From: Prionace glauca
Lineage: Eukaryota; Chordata; Chondrichthyes; Carcharhiniformes; Carcharhinidae
Assembly (NCBI GenBank): GCA_037974335.1
Contig: CM075736.1
Location: forward strand, 353,684-417,683
Length of the DNA stretch: 64,000 nucleotides
Reading direction: 5' to 3'
The position numbers and the translations under genes are program-made. Shown here in pieces: positions 21,661 to 34,000 of the stretch. The notes below the pieces were generated by a model. The model was given only the letters and a program-made list of their open reading frames with translations, was not told the DNA's origin and searched no databases. Within the stretch, counting starts at the first letter, position 1, and every line of letters begins with the position of its first letter.

Positions 21661-22224
21661 CACTGTTCGTATGTACCTGTCAAATCATCATCTGTCTAAT
21701 TTATGGAATATATATCATGTTTGTGTACATTTCTTATATCTCCTGATCACTGTCTACACCCTCCTGTTGAAATCTGAGCTTCTCTCGGGTATGAAGCTTA
21801 ACTGTGATGCCTGTATAGTCAAATAGCTCATCCACATCCGCCGAGTGAGGCTCCCGTGGGAGCCTGGTATCAGTGGAACGAACTGGAGTTCAAAAACATT
21901 GGGACAAAATCGAGGATTGAAATGGTTTTTAAAAATGAATATTGGGTAGTTTAAATTATATTTGCCAGGGTGGTACAATGGTTAGCACTGCTGCCTCAGT
22001 GCCAGGGACCCGGGTTCAATTGGGTAATTTAAATTTGCCAGAAAATGATCTGAAAGATTGGATTTGGGGAACTGTTTCCTGAGGTTGAGAGGCTGAGGAA
22101 CAAGTTTGGATCGCTGGGAGTTTATTTTTTTTATTTGTTGTTCTCCCTTGATGTGTGACTGGTTATTCTAGGCTCCCTGTACCGTCCTCCCAGGCTGGGG
22201 AAGGGTCTCCCAAATCAGCTTGTT
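21661..22224. other. No gene recognised; SINE head fragment at 21965-22020
   Basis: The text GGTACAATGGTTAGCACTGC to GACCCGGGTTCAATT is a SINE tRNA-like head without body. The rest is unassigned. Confidence 0.5.
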
Positions 22225-22740
22225 GTGTCCATTCATTCCAGAGGCTGTGTTAACACACTGATCCCATAGTCTGCTGCTGCCATTCCCCACTGCCAGCCTC
22301 AAACGGGGAGTGCTGTTCCCAGCTCAGTAATCATGATGCCAGCGTTGGACTGGGGTAAACACAGTAAGAAGTCTTACAACACCAGGTTAAGCTCCAACAG
22401 GTTTATTTGATAGTAAACCCACAAGCTTTCGGAACAGTGTTCCGAAAGCTTGTGGGTTTACTGTCAAATAAACTTGTTGGACTTTAACCTGGTGTTGTGA
22501 GACTTCTTACCCAGCTCAGTAACCCAGGGACAGCAACTCTTCAGTAGGGAGGAGAGGAAGTCCATTACTCACACCCTCATCCACTTCATGTCTCTCCAAC
22601 TTGTCACAGATGTTAGAGCAAAAGCAGTGTCACTGCTCCTAATTTATGAATGGGGGAGGCTTTTATAAAACTCAGTATTTATTGACTGTCAGCTAACATG
22701 TTGAAGTGTTTAGTTAAATGGGGATTGTTAGCAGTTTATT
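22225..22740. repeat. Dispersed repeat carrying a palindromic insertion
   Basis: The segments on either side of 22331-22509 (GTGTTAACACACTGATCCCA, CACTGCCAGCCTCAAACGGG, CACCCTCATCCACTTCATGT) recur in order at 43830-44010. The two stretches are therefore copies of one repeat, and the copy here contains an extra element. Confidence 0.75.
22318..22522. mobile_element. Palindromic Penelope-arm element with 13-bp target duplication
   Basis: The element at 22331-22509 is bounded by CCCAGCTCAGTAA at 22318-22330 and 22510-22522. The arms (AACACCAGGTTAAGCTCCAA against its reverse complement) meet at a short centre near 22438 (GGAACAGTGTTCC). The homologous repeat at about 43915-43928 has the uninterrupted target. 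Confidence 0.9.
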
Positions 22741-23041
22741 CTCAATGTCTTACCCTTGTGTGTGAAGGAAATTGAACCACTACTTTCAAAATCAAATTTA
22801 CCAGCTGCTGTTTGCGATTCTGTAAAGATTCTCACCATGTTCATTGGCTGCGAGACCCTTTGGGATTATCGGCTGAGGGAATATTGGTCAGTCATTAGTG
22901 AGAGAGATAAGGCACTGAACTCTCTGATCGCAGAGTGCTCTCCCGTAGCGCCCAACCCACTGCCAATCTGTGTTAACACGGACAAAGTTTAACATTTATT
23001 AATGCATGAAATTTAACCTCAAATAAAAACATTTAACTAAA

Positions 23042-23338
23042 AATTAAAGTTTATTCATTAGTCACCATAAGGCTTACATTAACACTGCAATGAAGTTACT
23101 GTGCATTTCTCCTAGTTGCCACACTCCGGTGCCTGTTTGGGTACACTGAGGGAGAATTTAGCATGGCCATCCTAACCAGCACATCTTTTGAACTGTAGGA
23201 GGAAACCAGAGCACCTGGAGGAAACCCACAGACACGGGGAGAATGTGCAAACTCCACACAGACAGTGACCCAAGCCGAGAATCAAACCCGGGTCCCTGCC
23301 ACTGTGAGGCAGCAGTGCAAACCACTGTGCCACCCACA
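23042..23338 (-). mobile_element. tRNA-headed SINE (HE1-like), reversed, full length
   Basis: The tail complement AAAGTTTATTCATTAGTCAC is at the left. The body contains GGAGAATGTGCAAACTCCAC. The head is at the right, with box B complement AATCAAACCCGGGTCCC and box A complement near CAGCAGTGCAAACCACTG. Confidence 0.85.
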
Positions 23339-23608
23339 GACTACTACAAGGACAAACAATATTCATGTAATACAAAGTTAAACTTTGCATTAATGTTTTA
23401 CTTTGTATTAATCAAACTTTAAATTTTAAGGACAAACAATATTAACACATAGGTTTAACTTTAATAAAGGAAGACCAATATTTCTAAGAGAGAATTAAGT
23501 TGGGTCTGTGTTGTTCAGCATAGTCCTGATGTGTTTTAAGGTTGAGATGTTGTATTGTTTGAAGCGGAAGGTTTGAAGTTGTAAGAATGTCTCCATCTGT
23601 TATGGCTC

Positions 23609-23830
23609 TGCAGTCAAGTAAGAAGTCTCACTACACCAGGTTAAAGTCCAATAGGTTTATTTGATAGTAAACGCCACAAGCTTTCAGGTGAGACGACGGA
23701 ACAACATTCCAAAAGCTTGTGGTGTTTACTATCAAATAAACCTGTTGGACTTTAACCTGGTGTTGTGAGACTTCTTACTGTGTTTACCCCAGTCCAACAC
23801 CAGCATCTCCACATCATGACTGTAGTCAAG
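23609..23830. mobile_element. Palindromic Penelope-arm element
   Basis: The inverted arms at 23619-23820 run from TAAGAAGTCTCACTACACCA to the mirrored AACCTGGTGTTGTGAGACTT. They are flanked by TGCAGTCAAG (23609-23618) and TGTAGTCAAG (23821-23830), a 10-bp target duplication with one mismatch. Confidence 0.85.
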
Positions 23831-23908
23831 ATAGTAAAAAGTCTGACAACACCAGGTTTTAGTCCAACCGATTTATTTGATAATATTCACAATGAAAATA
23901 GTCAAGAT
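23823..23908. mobile_element. Minimal 66-bp Penelope-arm element with 10-bp target duplication
   Basis: Only one arm end (AGTAAAAAGTCTGACAACAC to GATTTATTTGATAATATTCA) lies at 23833-23898, between two perfect TAGTCAAGAT copies (23823-23832 and 23899-23908). It follows directly after another element of the family in the same target. Confidence 0.75.
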
Positions 23909-24880
23909 GCCAGACGTTGGTTCAATAGGTTGGCTCTGGTTCACAGGGAGGGGGCGAAGGCTCCTTGTTCAGCTGGACTCACTCCTATCTTATCACAGGA
24001 TCTAAACACTGGGTGCTGTGGATTTACTGATCTTTCCTGAGACTCTGCAAGTGATGAGGGCTCATGGTCAGCAGGAAGTGATTCTGATCTCAATGCTTCC
24101 CTCAATCACCACAAGGAATCACTGAGTAACTCTGTTGTGAATTAATTTAACCCTCCCAGCCTCACTCAGTCATTGCTGGACAGTCCTGTTCCCCAGAAGG
24201 TTTTGTTCTCCAGCCGCTCCATCCTGATGCTTGAGTGCTGTTGTCACAAGGCCCCATAATTCACATTAACAGGTCTCCCCTGTCAAAAGGTCATCATTAG
24301 ATGGTTCATATCGATAGATCGTGAATCTATTTTGATTCCTAGGAGAGAACAAACAGCAGAGTTCACAATGAAAATAATCCAACACTTTGGACAAGTGAGT
24401 AAAAGAGCTGTTCAGGAGCACAGACCCGTTAAATTCCACTCAACATCCTGGGTACCAATGACAGCTGGAAAATGGGTCACAGAATGACACGGTGATGGAA
24501 CACAGAGTACAGAGGAAAGGTAGATTATAGGGGAGGCAATAGGCAAGAGCTGGACACTCCACAGGAGCTGTGCTGACCCACAGAGGGAGGGTCAGAGGAT
24601 AGAGTTAGAGAACCCTGCAATAGTTCCTGCTGCCACTGTGAGGGGTGTGTGTGGGGATGGGTGGTGAGCACAGAGATGTGGATATTGAGTGAAAGAAGGA
24701 AATCCGACATGGCTTTCCCAGTGACTGAATCCTCTGATGTCCGGATTAAAAAGTGCAGGAGGAAGTTGAACTACAACGTACTGCATTTATATAGCACCTT
24801 TTATAGAAAACTCAGAAATGCTTCAGGGGGAGATATCAAAGAATAGTCAGAATTTGGACAGGGAGGTTTAGGGAGGGAAT
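23909..24880. other. No gene recognised
   Basis: Nearly 1 kb without a convincing exon. Short open frames on both strands show no domain. Confidence 0.4.
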
Positions 24881-24884
24881 TCCA

Positions 24885-25035
24885 GAATTATTATTTTTTG
24901 TTCACAGAATAGTGTTGCTGGCTAGGCCTGCATTTATTGTTCATCCCTAACGGTAATTAAGAGTCAACCATTGCTGTGGGTCTGGAGTCACATGTAGGCC
25001 AGACCAGGTAAGGTCCGCAGGTTTCCTTCCCTAAA
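24885..25035 (-). mobile_element. Second SINE family, reversed fragment
   Basis: The text GGTCTGGAGTCACATGTAGG and GGTTTCCTTCCCTAAAGGAA also occurs, in diverged form, at 29615, 32140 and, in opposite orientation, 54855. It is a shark-type SINE whose tRNA-like head reads GGATTATTAGTCCAGGTCTC in reverse. Only the tail half is present here. Confidence 0.65.
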
Positions 25036-25039
25036 GGAA

Positions 25040-25395
25040 ATATAATATGCTGCGAGGCCTGGATAAAGTAGACATGGAGCGATGTTTCCACTAGGAGAAA
25101 CTAGAACCAGAGGGCAAAACCTCAGGCTAAAGGGACAATCCTTTAAAACAGAGATGAGGTGGAATTTATTCAGCCAGAGAGTGGTGAATCTGTGGAACTC
25201 TTTGCTACAGAAGGCTGTGGAGGTCTTTTGAGTGTCTTTAAGACAGAGATAGGTAGATTCTTGATTAATAAGGGGATCAGGGGTTATGGGGAAAAGGTAG
25301 AAGAATGGCGATGAGAAAAATATCAGCCATATTTGAACAGCAGAGCAGACTCGATGGCTGAGTGGCTTAGTTCTGCTCCTATGTCATATGGTCTT
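25040..25395 (+). mobile_element. CR1-type LINE 3' end
   Basis: The text GGCCTGGATAAAGTAGACAT, then GAGGTGGAATTTATTCAGCC and GTGGAACTCTTTGCTACAGA, translates to the FF.Q..VVNLWNSLLQKAVE-type C-terminus of CR1 ORF2. It ends near GTTCTGCTCCTATGTCATAT. Confidence 0.75.
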
Positions 25396-25733
25396 ATGAA
25401 CATTAGCCCAAAGCAGCTGAAAGCACAATGCCAATGGTGGAGCGATGGGGACTGAGGTGTCCACAAAGTGGACAGAATTGGAATGGAGAGATTTGAGGTT
25501 TGGGGAGTTGGCTCAGTTACAGAGATAAGGAAGGGGTGAAATTAGAGATGAATGTGGAAACTAGAATGGGAAGGTTAGAACTGAATCAGTCAGTGAGGAC
25601 AGGGGTGATATCGGACTAGGATAAATAATGTCATTAATGAGGGTTTCACTAGCCCTTGAGCTGAGGCAAAAACACAAATAAGTGACATGACAGGGGTGGA
25701 AGTACACAATCTGGGTGGTAAATATTGATGACA

Positions 25734-26362
25734 AAGATGCCGGCACTGGACTGGGGTGGACACAGTAAGAAGTCTTAACACCAGGTTAAAATCCAACAGG
25801 TTTATTTGGTAGCACGAGCTTTCGGAATGTCACTCCTTCAGGTGAATGAGGAGTTGTGTTCAGAAACAGGGCATATAAACACAAACTCAACTTACAACAT
25901 AATGGTTGGAATGCAACTCTTTACAGGTAATCAAGTCTTAAACAGACGATGTGAATGGAGAGTGGGTTAAAGAGTTAGTGGGATTTTGTAAGCCCAGGCA
26001 AGTCATGGGGGTTACAGATAATGCGACATGAACCCAAGATCCCAGTTGATGCTGTCCGCATCTGTGTGGAACTTGGCTATCAGTCTCTGCTCAGCGACTC
26101 TGCGTTGTTGTGTGTCGTGAAGCCGGCCTTGGAGAACGCTTATCAAAGATCAGAGGCCGAATGCCCGTGACAGCTGAAATGTTCCCTGACATGAAGAGAA
26201 CGCTCCTGCCTGCTGATTGTCGAGCAGTGTCCTTTCATCTATTGTCATAGTGCCTGCATGATTCCCCCAATATACCATGCCTTGGGACATCCTCTCCTGC
26301 AGCGTTTGAGGTAGACAACGTTGGCCGAGTTGCAAGAGTATGTGCAGTGTATGTGTACAGTG
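25734..26362 (-). mobile_element. Penelope-like element, 3' part, reversed
   Basis: It opens with the terminal arm (GCCGGCACTGGACTGGGGTG; AACACCAGGTTAAAATCCAA) and then contains the reverse of the endonuclease C-terminus found at 2651-3192 (ATAATGCGACATGAACCCAA, CTTGGCTATCAGTCTCTGCT, CCGAATGCCCGTGACAGC). It stops inside the endonuclease region at about 26362. No right-hand arm is seen. Confidence 0.7.
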
Positions 26363-27925
26363 TAGTGTACACTGGACATATCGCATTCTCTCTCCTGATC
26401 AAGTCACTGATAGGGATTGTGAATATCTGAGGCTCCAGCACTGATCCGTGCAGCACCAGTTACATCCTGCCAACCAAAAATCACCCATTTGTTCCTCCTC
26501 TGTTTCTGTCCATTAACCAATCCTCAATCCATGCTATATTACCCTCAATCCCCTGAGCCTGTATGTTGTGGAACATGATGTGGAGGTGCCGGCGTTGGAC
26601 TGGGGTAAACACAGTAAAAAGTCTAACAACTTTTGTTTAAGTCCAACTGATTTATTTGATAGACACCTAGTCTGCTGTTCAAGTCCTAAAGTGGCCGACA
26701 ACGTGAGTGGAAGGAGCACTGATCACAGATTAAAGAGATGTGTATTGTCTCCAGACAGTACAGTAAGTGAGGTTTTGCAAACCCAGGCAAGTCACGGGGG
26801 TTACAGATAGTGCGACATGAACCCAAGATCCCTGTTGAGACCGTCCTCATGTGTGTGGAACTTGGCTATCAGTCTCTGCTCAGCGACTCTGCGCTGTCGT
26901 GCCTTGGAGAATGCTTACCCGTAGGTCAGAGGCCGAATGATCGTGACCACTGAAGTGTTCGTCAACAGGAAGGGAACAGTCTTGCCTAGTGATTGTCGAG
27001 CGATGTTCATTCATCCGTTGTCGTAGCGTCTGCAAGGTCTCCCCAGTGTACCATGCTTCGGGACATCCTTTCTTGCAACGTATCAGATAGACAACGTTGG
27101 CCAAGTTGCAAGAGTATTAACCGTGTACCTGGTGGAAGGTATTCTCACATATGATGATTTAATCCATGTCGATGATCCAGCATGTCTTGCAGAGGTTGCT
27201 GTGGCTGGGTTGTGTGGTATTGTGATCACTGTTCTCCTGAAGGCTAGGTAGTTTGCTGCAAACAATGGTCTGTTTGAGGTTGCGCGGTTGTCTGAAACCA
27301 AGAAGTGGGGGTGTGGGGATGGCCCTGGTGAGATGTTCGTCTTCATCAATGATATGTTGAAGACTCCGGGACTTCTGTAACCCCCGTGACTTGTCTGGGT
27401 TTTGCAAAACCTCACTTACTGTACTGTCTGGAGACAATACACATCTCTTTAACCTGTGATCAGTGCTCATTCCACTCACATTGTCAGCCACTTTAGGACT
27501 TGAACAGCAGGTTAGGTGTAAAGATCTGCATTCTAATCAGTAATCTGTAAACTGTCTGTGCTTTATATGCTCTGTCTGAGGCCAGAACTCTCCATTCACC
27601 TGAAAAAGGGACAAAACCCGAAAGCTTGTGAGTTTACATTCAAATAAATCAGTTGGACTTAAACCTCGTGTTGTCAGACTTTTTCTTGTGGAACAACCTG
27701 TTGTGTGACACCTTATCAAATACCTTCTGAAATTTCAGATACATTCCTCATCCACTGGTTTTCCCAGTGGGATAATATTTGCTCCTTTCCAATCCACGGG
27801 GACTGTTCAGCAGCGAGAGGATAACAAGCTGGAAGTGACTGGTTAACGCTGCTCAGTGATAGGGTGGATTGAAGCATCCTCACAGCTCAGTAAATGGACA
27901 GTTCTAGAGTTCAGTAACATTGAAC
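26363..27925 (-). mobile_element. CR1-type LINE fragment, reversed, split by a Penelope-like insertion
   Basis: Segments 26363-26565 and 27696-27925 are reverse-strand CR1 ORF2 (AATCCTCAATCCATGCTATA; CACCTTATCAAATACCTTCT). They become continuous at TTGTGGAACA when the insertion and one target copy are removed. Confidence 0.65.
26566..27695 (-). mobile_element. Penelope-like element with GIY-YIG domain and inverted arms, 10-bp target duplication
   Basis: The 1,110-bp element at 26576-27685 lies between perfect copies of TTGTGGAACA. Its left arm (about 26576-26810) is the inverted repeat of its right arm (about 27376-27685). Between them the minus strand encodes the linker region seen in Penelope-like elements (FRQPRNLKQTIVCSKLPSLQ; CKTCWIIDMD, a zinc-finger-like CxxC), then a GIY-YIG nuclease start, NVVYLIRCKKGC and WYTGETLQTLRQRMNEHRST, at 27104-27000. 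No reverse-transcriptase motif is present, so it is a short non-autonomous form. Confidence 0.8.
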
Positions 27926-27983
27926 AAACATTATAAACCAAAAACAGGATTCAATGGAAACAGTGGAACATTCTGGAACTCAC

Positions 27984-28086
27984 CGTCGCTTTCGGAATAT
28001 GTAAATCCCAATGCCAGCAACAACAAAAACAGCAACAAGAATTCCGATTCCCAATCCAACTCTTGTTCCAGTAGAGGGTTCAGGAC
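27984..28086 (-). CDS. IgSF gene transmembrane exon
   Basis: The acceptor TTCTGTCTCTAG and donor CG/GTGAGT enclose 103 bases, entering in phase 1 and leaving in phase 2. The exon encodes PEPSTGTRVGLGIGILVAVF and VVAGIGIYIFRKRR: a short extracellular linker, a helix of about 22 hydrophobic residues with a glycine-rich face, and a basic anchor. Confidence 0.82.
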
Positions 28087-31000
28087 CTAGAGACAGAATG
28101 AAGCCATTAACAGACTGGGACACACTCACAAAACTAAAAGCAGAGACTTTCAGTACCGAGTGGGCCAGATTCTCCTGTTCCAAAGTGCACGTTTTTTGAT
28201 GCTCCCAGTTGGGAGATGCATGTCAGCCATTTCTCCCACAGCTGGAGAGCAGGCGCCATCAGGACAGTACTGGAAACCAGCGGGAAGACAGCTGAGTGAC
28301 TTATATCTGTTTTTAATCTTATTTAAATGTTATTATTGGGCCCAGGACAGAATTTTCCAGGTCTGATAGCATCTCCCACTCCACCAGGAGTATTTCACTT
28401 CTTTGGGGTTTAAAGTAGCTCCCCACTTGCAGGGAACTAGCCAGGAGACCCTGCCGGAGTGAAGGAGGGGGGGGGAATAGGGCAGCGGAGGAGGGTTCCC
28501 CCAGGGCATGGACACCCTGGCTGTACCAGCCTATGCCCCCTGGCACTACCATTCGGCAGTGGCAAGAGGATGGGGCCTGCAGGGCAATTGGTGGGGGTGA
28601 GGGGTCCTGCTGGCACTCTGCAGATAGGATCAGTCAAGGCTGGAGGCAGGCTTACAATTGGAGTGGAGGGGGGAATTGTCACTGCTGAGGTGGGGAGGCT
28701 GGCGGCTGGAGATTGCAGTGCTCCTGGGTGGGGGAGTCGGTGCTGGCCTGGGAATGCTTGTTTGGACCATGGGGTGTTGTGAGGAGCAGCACTGCAGAGG
28801 TCCTGGGGCTGGTCAGCCTCAGCGCATGCACAGAGTTCTGGGATTGTCAGGTCAGGCAAGAATAGGTCCCCCCGCCAGCCCCCGAGCTTTTAATGATATT
28901 CACAACTGTGGCCTCTGCATTGCACAGAGTGTGGGAGATTCGAGCCTGAACTCCCACTGAAAAAACAATCGTGAATTACATCATTTTTCCTGCAAATTCA
29001 GCACCTAGAATTTTTTTGGGAGAATCGGGCCCACTCTTTTAGAACCATCCCTAATACAAACAGATCCCTGGTTAATTCTAGTCCTGGAGGGATGTAGGAG
29101 GTTAGATACCAATAATCACACAGACACCAGGCCATCCCAAAGCTTCTTGCACAGACACTGCTCCATAATGTAATTGATACATGCTTTCCAATAGAGATAA
29201 CTGGACATTGAACGGCAGCAGCCACCCTTCAGTTCAACCCAACAGCATGCTGAAATAGAGGAGGGAAATGGCAAGATAGCCATTTGATTGCGTGGAGCTC
29301 TCAATCAATATTACTGATCTTTGATGCAAAATGGTGATATAAGAGTCTGGGATATAGGGTTGATTCTGTGAGTATTACTATGTCACACAGCTCTCCCAAC
29401 TTGGACATCAGTCCCCAGATGTTAGTGAGGGGACTTTGCAATGTCAACCAGGCTGGGTGTGTCTGTGCTGTTTCCTGATTCGATACCTGGGTCACAGCCA
29501 GTGATCCCTTCAGTTTATTCTTGTTTCTCTGTCTTGTGGTTTCATACAAACTGATTAAAGTGTCTGAGCAAGTCAGAGGGCAGTTAAAAGTCACCCAGGT
29601 TAATGTGGGACTGGAGCCATATTTAGACCAGACTGGAAACGGACGACAGGTTTTCTTCGCTAAAGGGACATTAGTGAACCTGTTGGGGTTTTACAACAAT
29701 TTCATGGTAATTTCTACATTCCAAGACCTAATTATTAATTTTGAACTAAATACCAGACTGGAATTGAAACCTCTTACCTGTTACAGAGAGAAGGACAAAA
29801 TTAGTTTGCTCCTGTTGATATCCCATACCCGTCTTCTCATAAAACTGACACTGATACTCATTCTGGTCTGATTCCCTGAGGTCAGAGAGCACGACTGACC
29901 AGTTTCCTTGTTCCAGTTGATCTTTGAACAGCTTTGTTCTGTCTCTGAACCGTGGATTTTGTTCTGTCAAATCATCGTTTCCATTTATGTACGTGTGTAA
30001 AAATTCACGTTTGGGAGTTCCCCAAGTCACCAGTACGTCTGAGACTGGGACATTCCCTCTGTAGGTACAGGGCAACACAGCCTGCTCCCCAGGGAACCCA
30101 GAAACTGGGACAGGCGAGAAATCTGGATAAGATTGAAAGTATTTATCCACAGATATAACCTCCCTGCTGGTACATTACATTCCAAGCTTCACATGGTTAC
30201 ACTGCAATGCTTGATTTACAAGAAGCACTGATCAGTACCTCACTGCTTTCATTTCATTAAGTTCAGGAATGTTCCATTTATAATGTTCAGTGCACAATTC
30301 AGCATTTTTTTAAGACGAAACGTCTCAACATGAAACAACTATGAAACAATTAAAACTCAAAACGTTCTGACAACTCTCTTTCTCCACAGGATCGTGTGGA
30401 ATGCTGGATTACACCTGGGTAAATATTTCTCTCGACTGACTTCACCCAGTGTTATACCCAATCCCATCAGTTTTTCAACAGATGGATTTGGGTAAAATTT
30501 TCCACACACAATTCCAGAAACACTAATGCTAGTGGGAATCAGGAATCCTCAGAGTTCTGTATCTGAGGGACAGGAAGGTGAGAAATAACAATTCCCGGTA
30601 GTTAAAGGATCAATTACAGGTAACAGTGACCCACACCACTCACTCTCACACAATCAGTTACAGGTAACAGTGACCCACACCACTCACTCTCACACAATCA
30701 GTTACAGGTAAGAGCGACCCACACCACTCACTCTCACACAATCATTCTTGGGCGGCATAGTAGCATAATTGTTAGCACTGCTGCCTCTCAGCACCATTGA
30801 CCCAGGTTCAATTCCTGACTTGGGTCACTGTCTGTGTGAAACATGTACATTCTCCCCGTGTCTGCATGGGTTCCTCCAGGTGCTCCAGTTTCCTCCCACA
30901 GTCTGAAAGACATGCTGGTTAGGTGCATTGATCCGAACAGGCATCAGAGTGTGGCAACTAGGGGAATTTCACAGTAATTTCATTGCAGTGTTAATGTAAG

Positions 31001-34000
31001 CCTTACCTGTGACAAATAAATAAACTTTACAGCATTTCAAACCTTCCAATGTTACTTGCTGTCTATCAGAATGATGCAATGTAAGCGCTGAAAACACATG
31101 CAGTAGTTTAGAAACAGATTTACCTGGTTCAATTGTGTTTGGTCCAGGTGTAGGAGGTCGCTCTAAAGAAAACATCATGTGTTTAGTATTGTGAGCGACA
31201 CAAACTGCAGAAATGATCAAAGACTCTATCGGGCTTTAGGGAAAAACATCCAGGGAGGAACTGATCAGGAAGGATCAGGAACAGGGTCAGCAGAGTGAAA
31301 AGTCCAACGGGATTGCGTTAACTGTGATGGGTAGAATGGAAGTTTTCCAGAGTTCCCCCGAGCAGGATCATTCCCAGACCACCACCACCAACCCCCTCCC
31401 CTCCCCCCACCACCACCGTTGGAGAGAATACTGGGATACACCTTCAAAGTAAGTGCACTGGCTCTTGTAAAGGCTGCCCAAGAAGTGCTGTAGACCCCAC
31501 CTCCTGCACCCCGACATCTGGAGACAGATGGAGCACATTTCTGGAGAGTGAGTGCAGCTTGGTGGCAGTTAACTCCATCCATCACCCAGCTTGATAGTTC
31601 TATCCTCAGGGCTCAGCCAGCTCTGTCAATGGGTTATTACCGAGACACCCTTAGTGATGACCAGTGAATTCTCCCTCAGCTGAGAGAGGGCAGTCAGTGA
31701 TAATCAGCAGGAGGTTTCCAGGCTCATGTTTGACCTGAAATTGTGAAACTTCATGGAGTTCAGAGTCAATGTTGAGGATTCCCAGAGTCACTCCCTCCCG
31801 ACTGTATATCACTGTGTCCCCACCTCTGGTGGGTCTGTGCTATAAGTGAGACAAAGTATACACAGAGATGGTGAAAGAGGAGTCTGGGATGTAGGGTTGA
31901 TTCTGTGAGTATTACTATGTCACACAGCTCTCCCAACTTGGACTCCAGTCCCCAGATGTTAGTGAGGGGACTTTGCAATGTCATCCAAGCTGGGTGTGTC
32001 TGTCTTGTTTCCTAATTCGATACCTTGGTCACAGTCTATGATCCCTTCAATTTTATTCCGGTTTCTCTGTATAGTGGTTTGATACAAACTGATTGAAGTG
32101 TCTGAGCAAGTCAGAGGGCAGTTATAAGTCACCCAGGTTAATGTGGGACTGGAGTCACATTTAGACCGGACTGGGTAAGGATGGCGGGTTTCCTTCGCTA
32201 AAGGGACATGAGTGAATCTGTTGGGGTTTTACTACAATCCAACAGCTTCATGGGCACTTTTATTGGCACCAACTTTATCAGCAGGATTTTACGGCTTCCC
32301 TCAAGCAAGACAGAAATTCCTACCCAATGTCAATGGAGATTTCCGTTGTCGGAGGCTCGGCCGCTCCGATTCTGGCAGGCAGGAGTTCCGGCTTGTATTT
32401 CCACATTTTTATTCAATAAATTGAAATTGAATTCTGAAAGTGCGACGGTGGGATTTGAATTCACATTCTCTGGGATTATTAGTCCAGGTCTCTGGATTAC
32501 AAGTCTAGTAAGCATAACCACTGCACGACTGAACCCATAAAAATCAGAGGTTAAATACAGAAAACCTGAAACAGAAACCTCTCACCTGTGACAAAGAGAT
32601 AGACAAGATGAGTTTGCTCCAGTTGATATCCTGCCTGCGTCCTCTTGTAAATCTTACACTGATAATGGGTCTGGTCTGACTCCCTGAGGTCAGAGAGCAG
32701 AACTGACCAGTTTCCTTGTTCCAGTTGATCTTTGAACAACTTTGTTCTGTTTCTGAACCATGGCTCTTGTTCTGTCAAATCATCTTTCCCATTGGTGAAT
32801 TTGTGTAACATCTCAAATGTTGCTGTCCACCAAATCACCATTAAATCAGAGACTGGGACATTTCCTTTGTAGGTACAGGGCAGCACAACCTGCTCCCCAA
32901 GGAACCCAGAAACCGGGACAGGCGAGTCACCTGGGAAAGATTCAAAATATTTATCCACAGATATAACCTCCCTGCTGGTACATTACATCCCAAGCTTCAC
33001 ACGGTTACACTGCGATGCTCAATTTACAAGAAGCACTGATCAGTACCTCACTGCTTTCATTGGTGTGGGAAGGTTAAAGCTCAGACATTGAGAGCCTTTA
33101 TTTAAAACCAACTTGCGCTGAATATTTGTAAGCACAGAGCAGCTGGACAACACTTTGAATCACATGTTTTCCATTTGTACACGTGCTGGGAGAACAGATC
33201 AGGATATTGGTCACCTCCCCTTGGGAGAAAAATCACAGACTGGGGAGGTGGACAATGTGAGGTGGAACTCAGGAGCTGAAAACTGACCCTGAAATGTAAA
33301 TGGGTGGGGGAGGAGGTACCCGAGGGTGTGGAATGGGATTTGGACAGGTTGGGGGGGACAGTGATGGACGGGTACACTGTGTAGGGGCTGAGGCAGCACC
33401 TGATGCTCTGAAAGGGGCTGAGGCAATGTGGATCTTCACCTCCCTCCACCACTAACCTGTCAAACCTTGCTCCTCCTCCCAATACAGCCAGACTCTGCCC
33501 CCTCCCAGGACTCAAAGCCCACCCCCCAGTCCTGATGACTCCCTACTCCCCACACTCCATCTGATCCCAGGAGTGTCCCAGACTCACGAGTATACAAGAA
33601 TTAGAAGCAAGACTCAGCCCTCAGGTGCTTCAAGCCTGCTGTGCCATTCAACACTATCACAGCTGATCTATGCCAGCCTCACTTCCGTGCAAAGTGACCA
33701 CTTATTTTAAATCAGTGACTCCTGGTTCAAGATTCTCCTACAAGAGGAAATATCCTCTCCACATTTACCCTGTCGATACCTCTCAGCAGCTTAAGGGTTT
33801 TGATCAAGTTGCCTCATACTCTTCTAAACTCCAGCAGATACAGACCTAACCTCTCCACCCTTTCCTCAAAAGACACCCAGCCCCTTCCTTTATTAGTTTA
33901 AACCTTCTCAAAGCTGTTTCTAACACATTTACATCTTTCCTTAAAAAAGGAGACACATACTATACACCATACTCTGGATGTGGTCTCACCAATGCCCTAT

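Larger units (their letters stand above)
31880..33062 (-). repeat. Segmental duplicate unit carrying the middle V exon
   Basis: This is the partner of 29340-30260. It contains a fuller copy of the shared SINE (32150-32545) plus an extra piece at about 32276-32395 that the other copies lack. Confidence 0.85.

Noticed and set aside
22756-22992. 78-codon open frame as a small gene
   Set aside because: No splice context, no recognised motif and no second copy; it lies next to a dispersed repeat.
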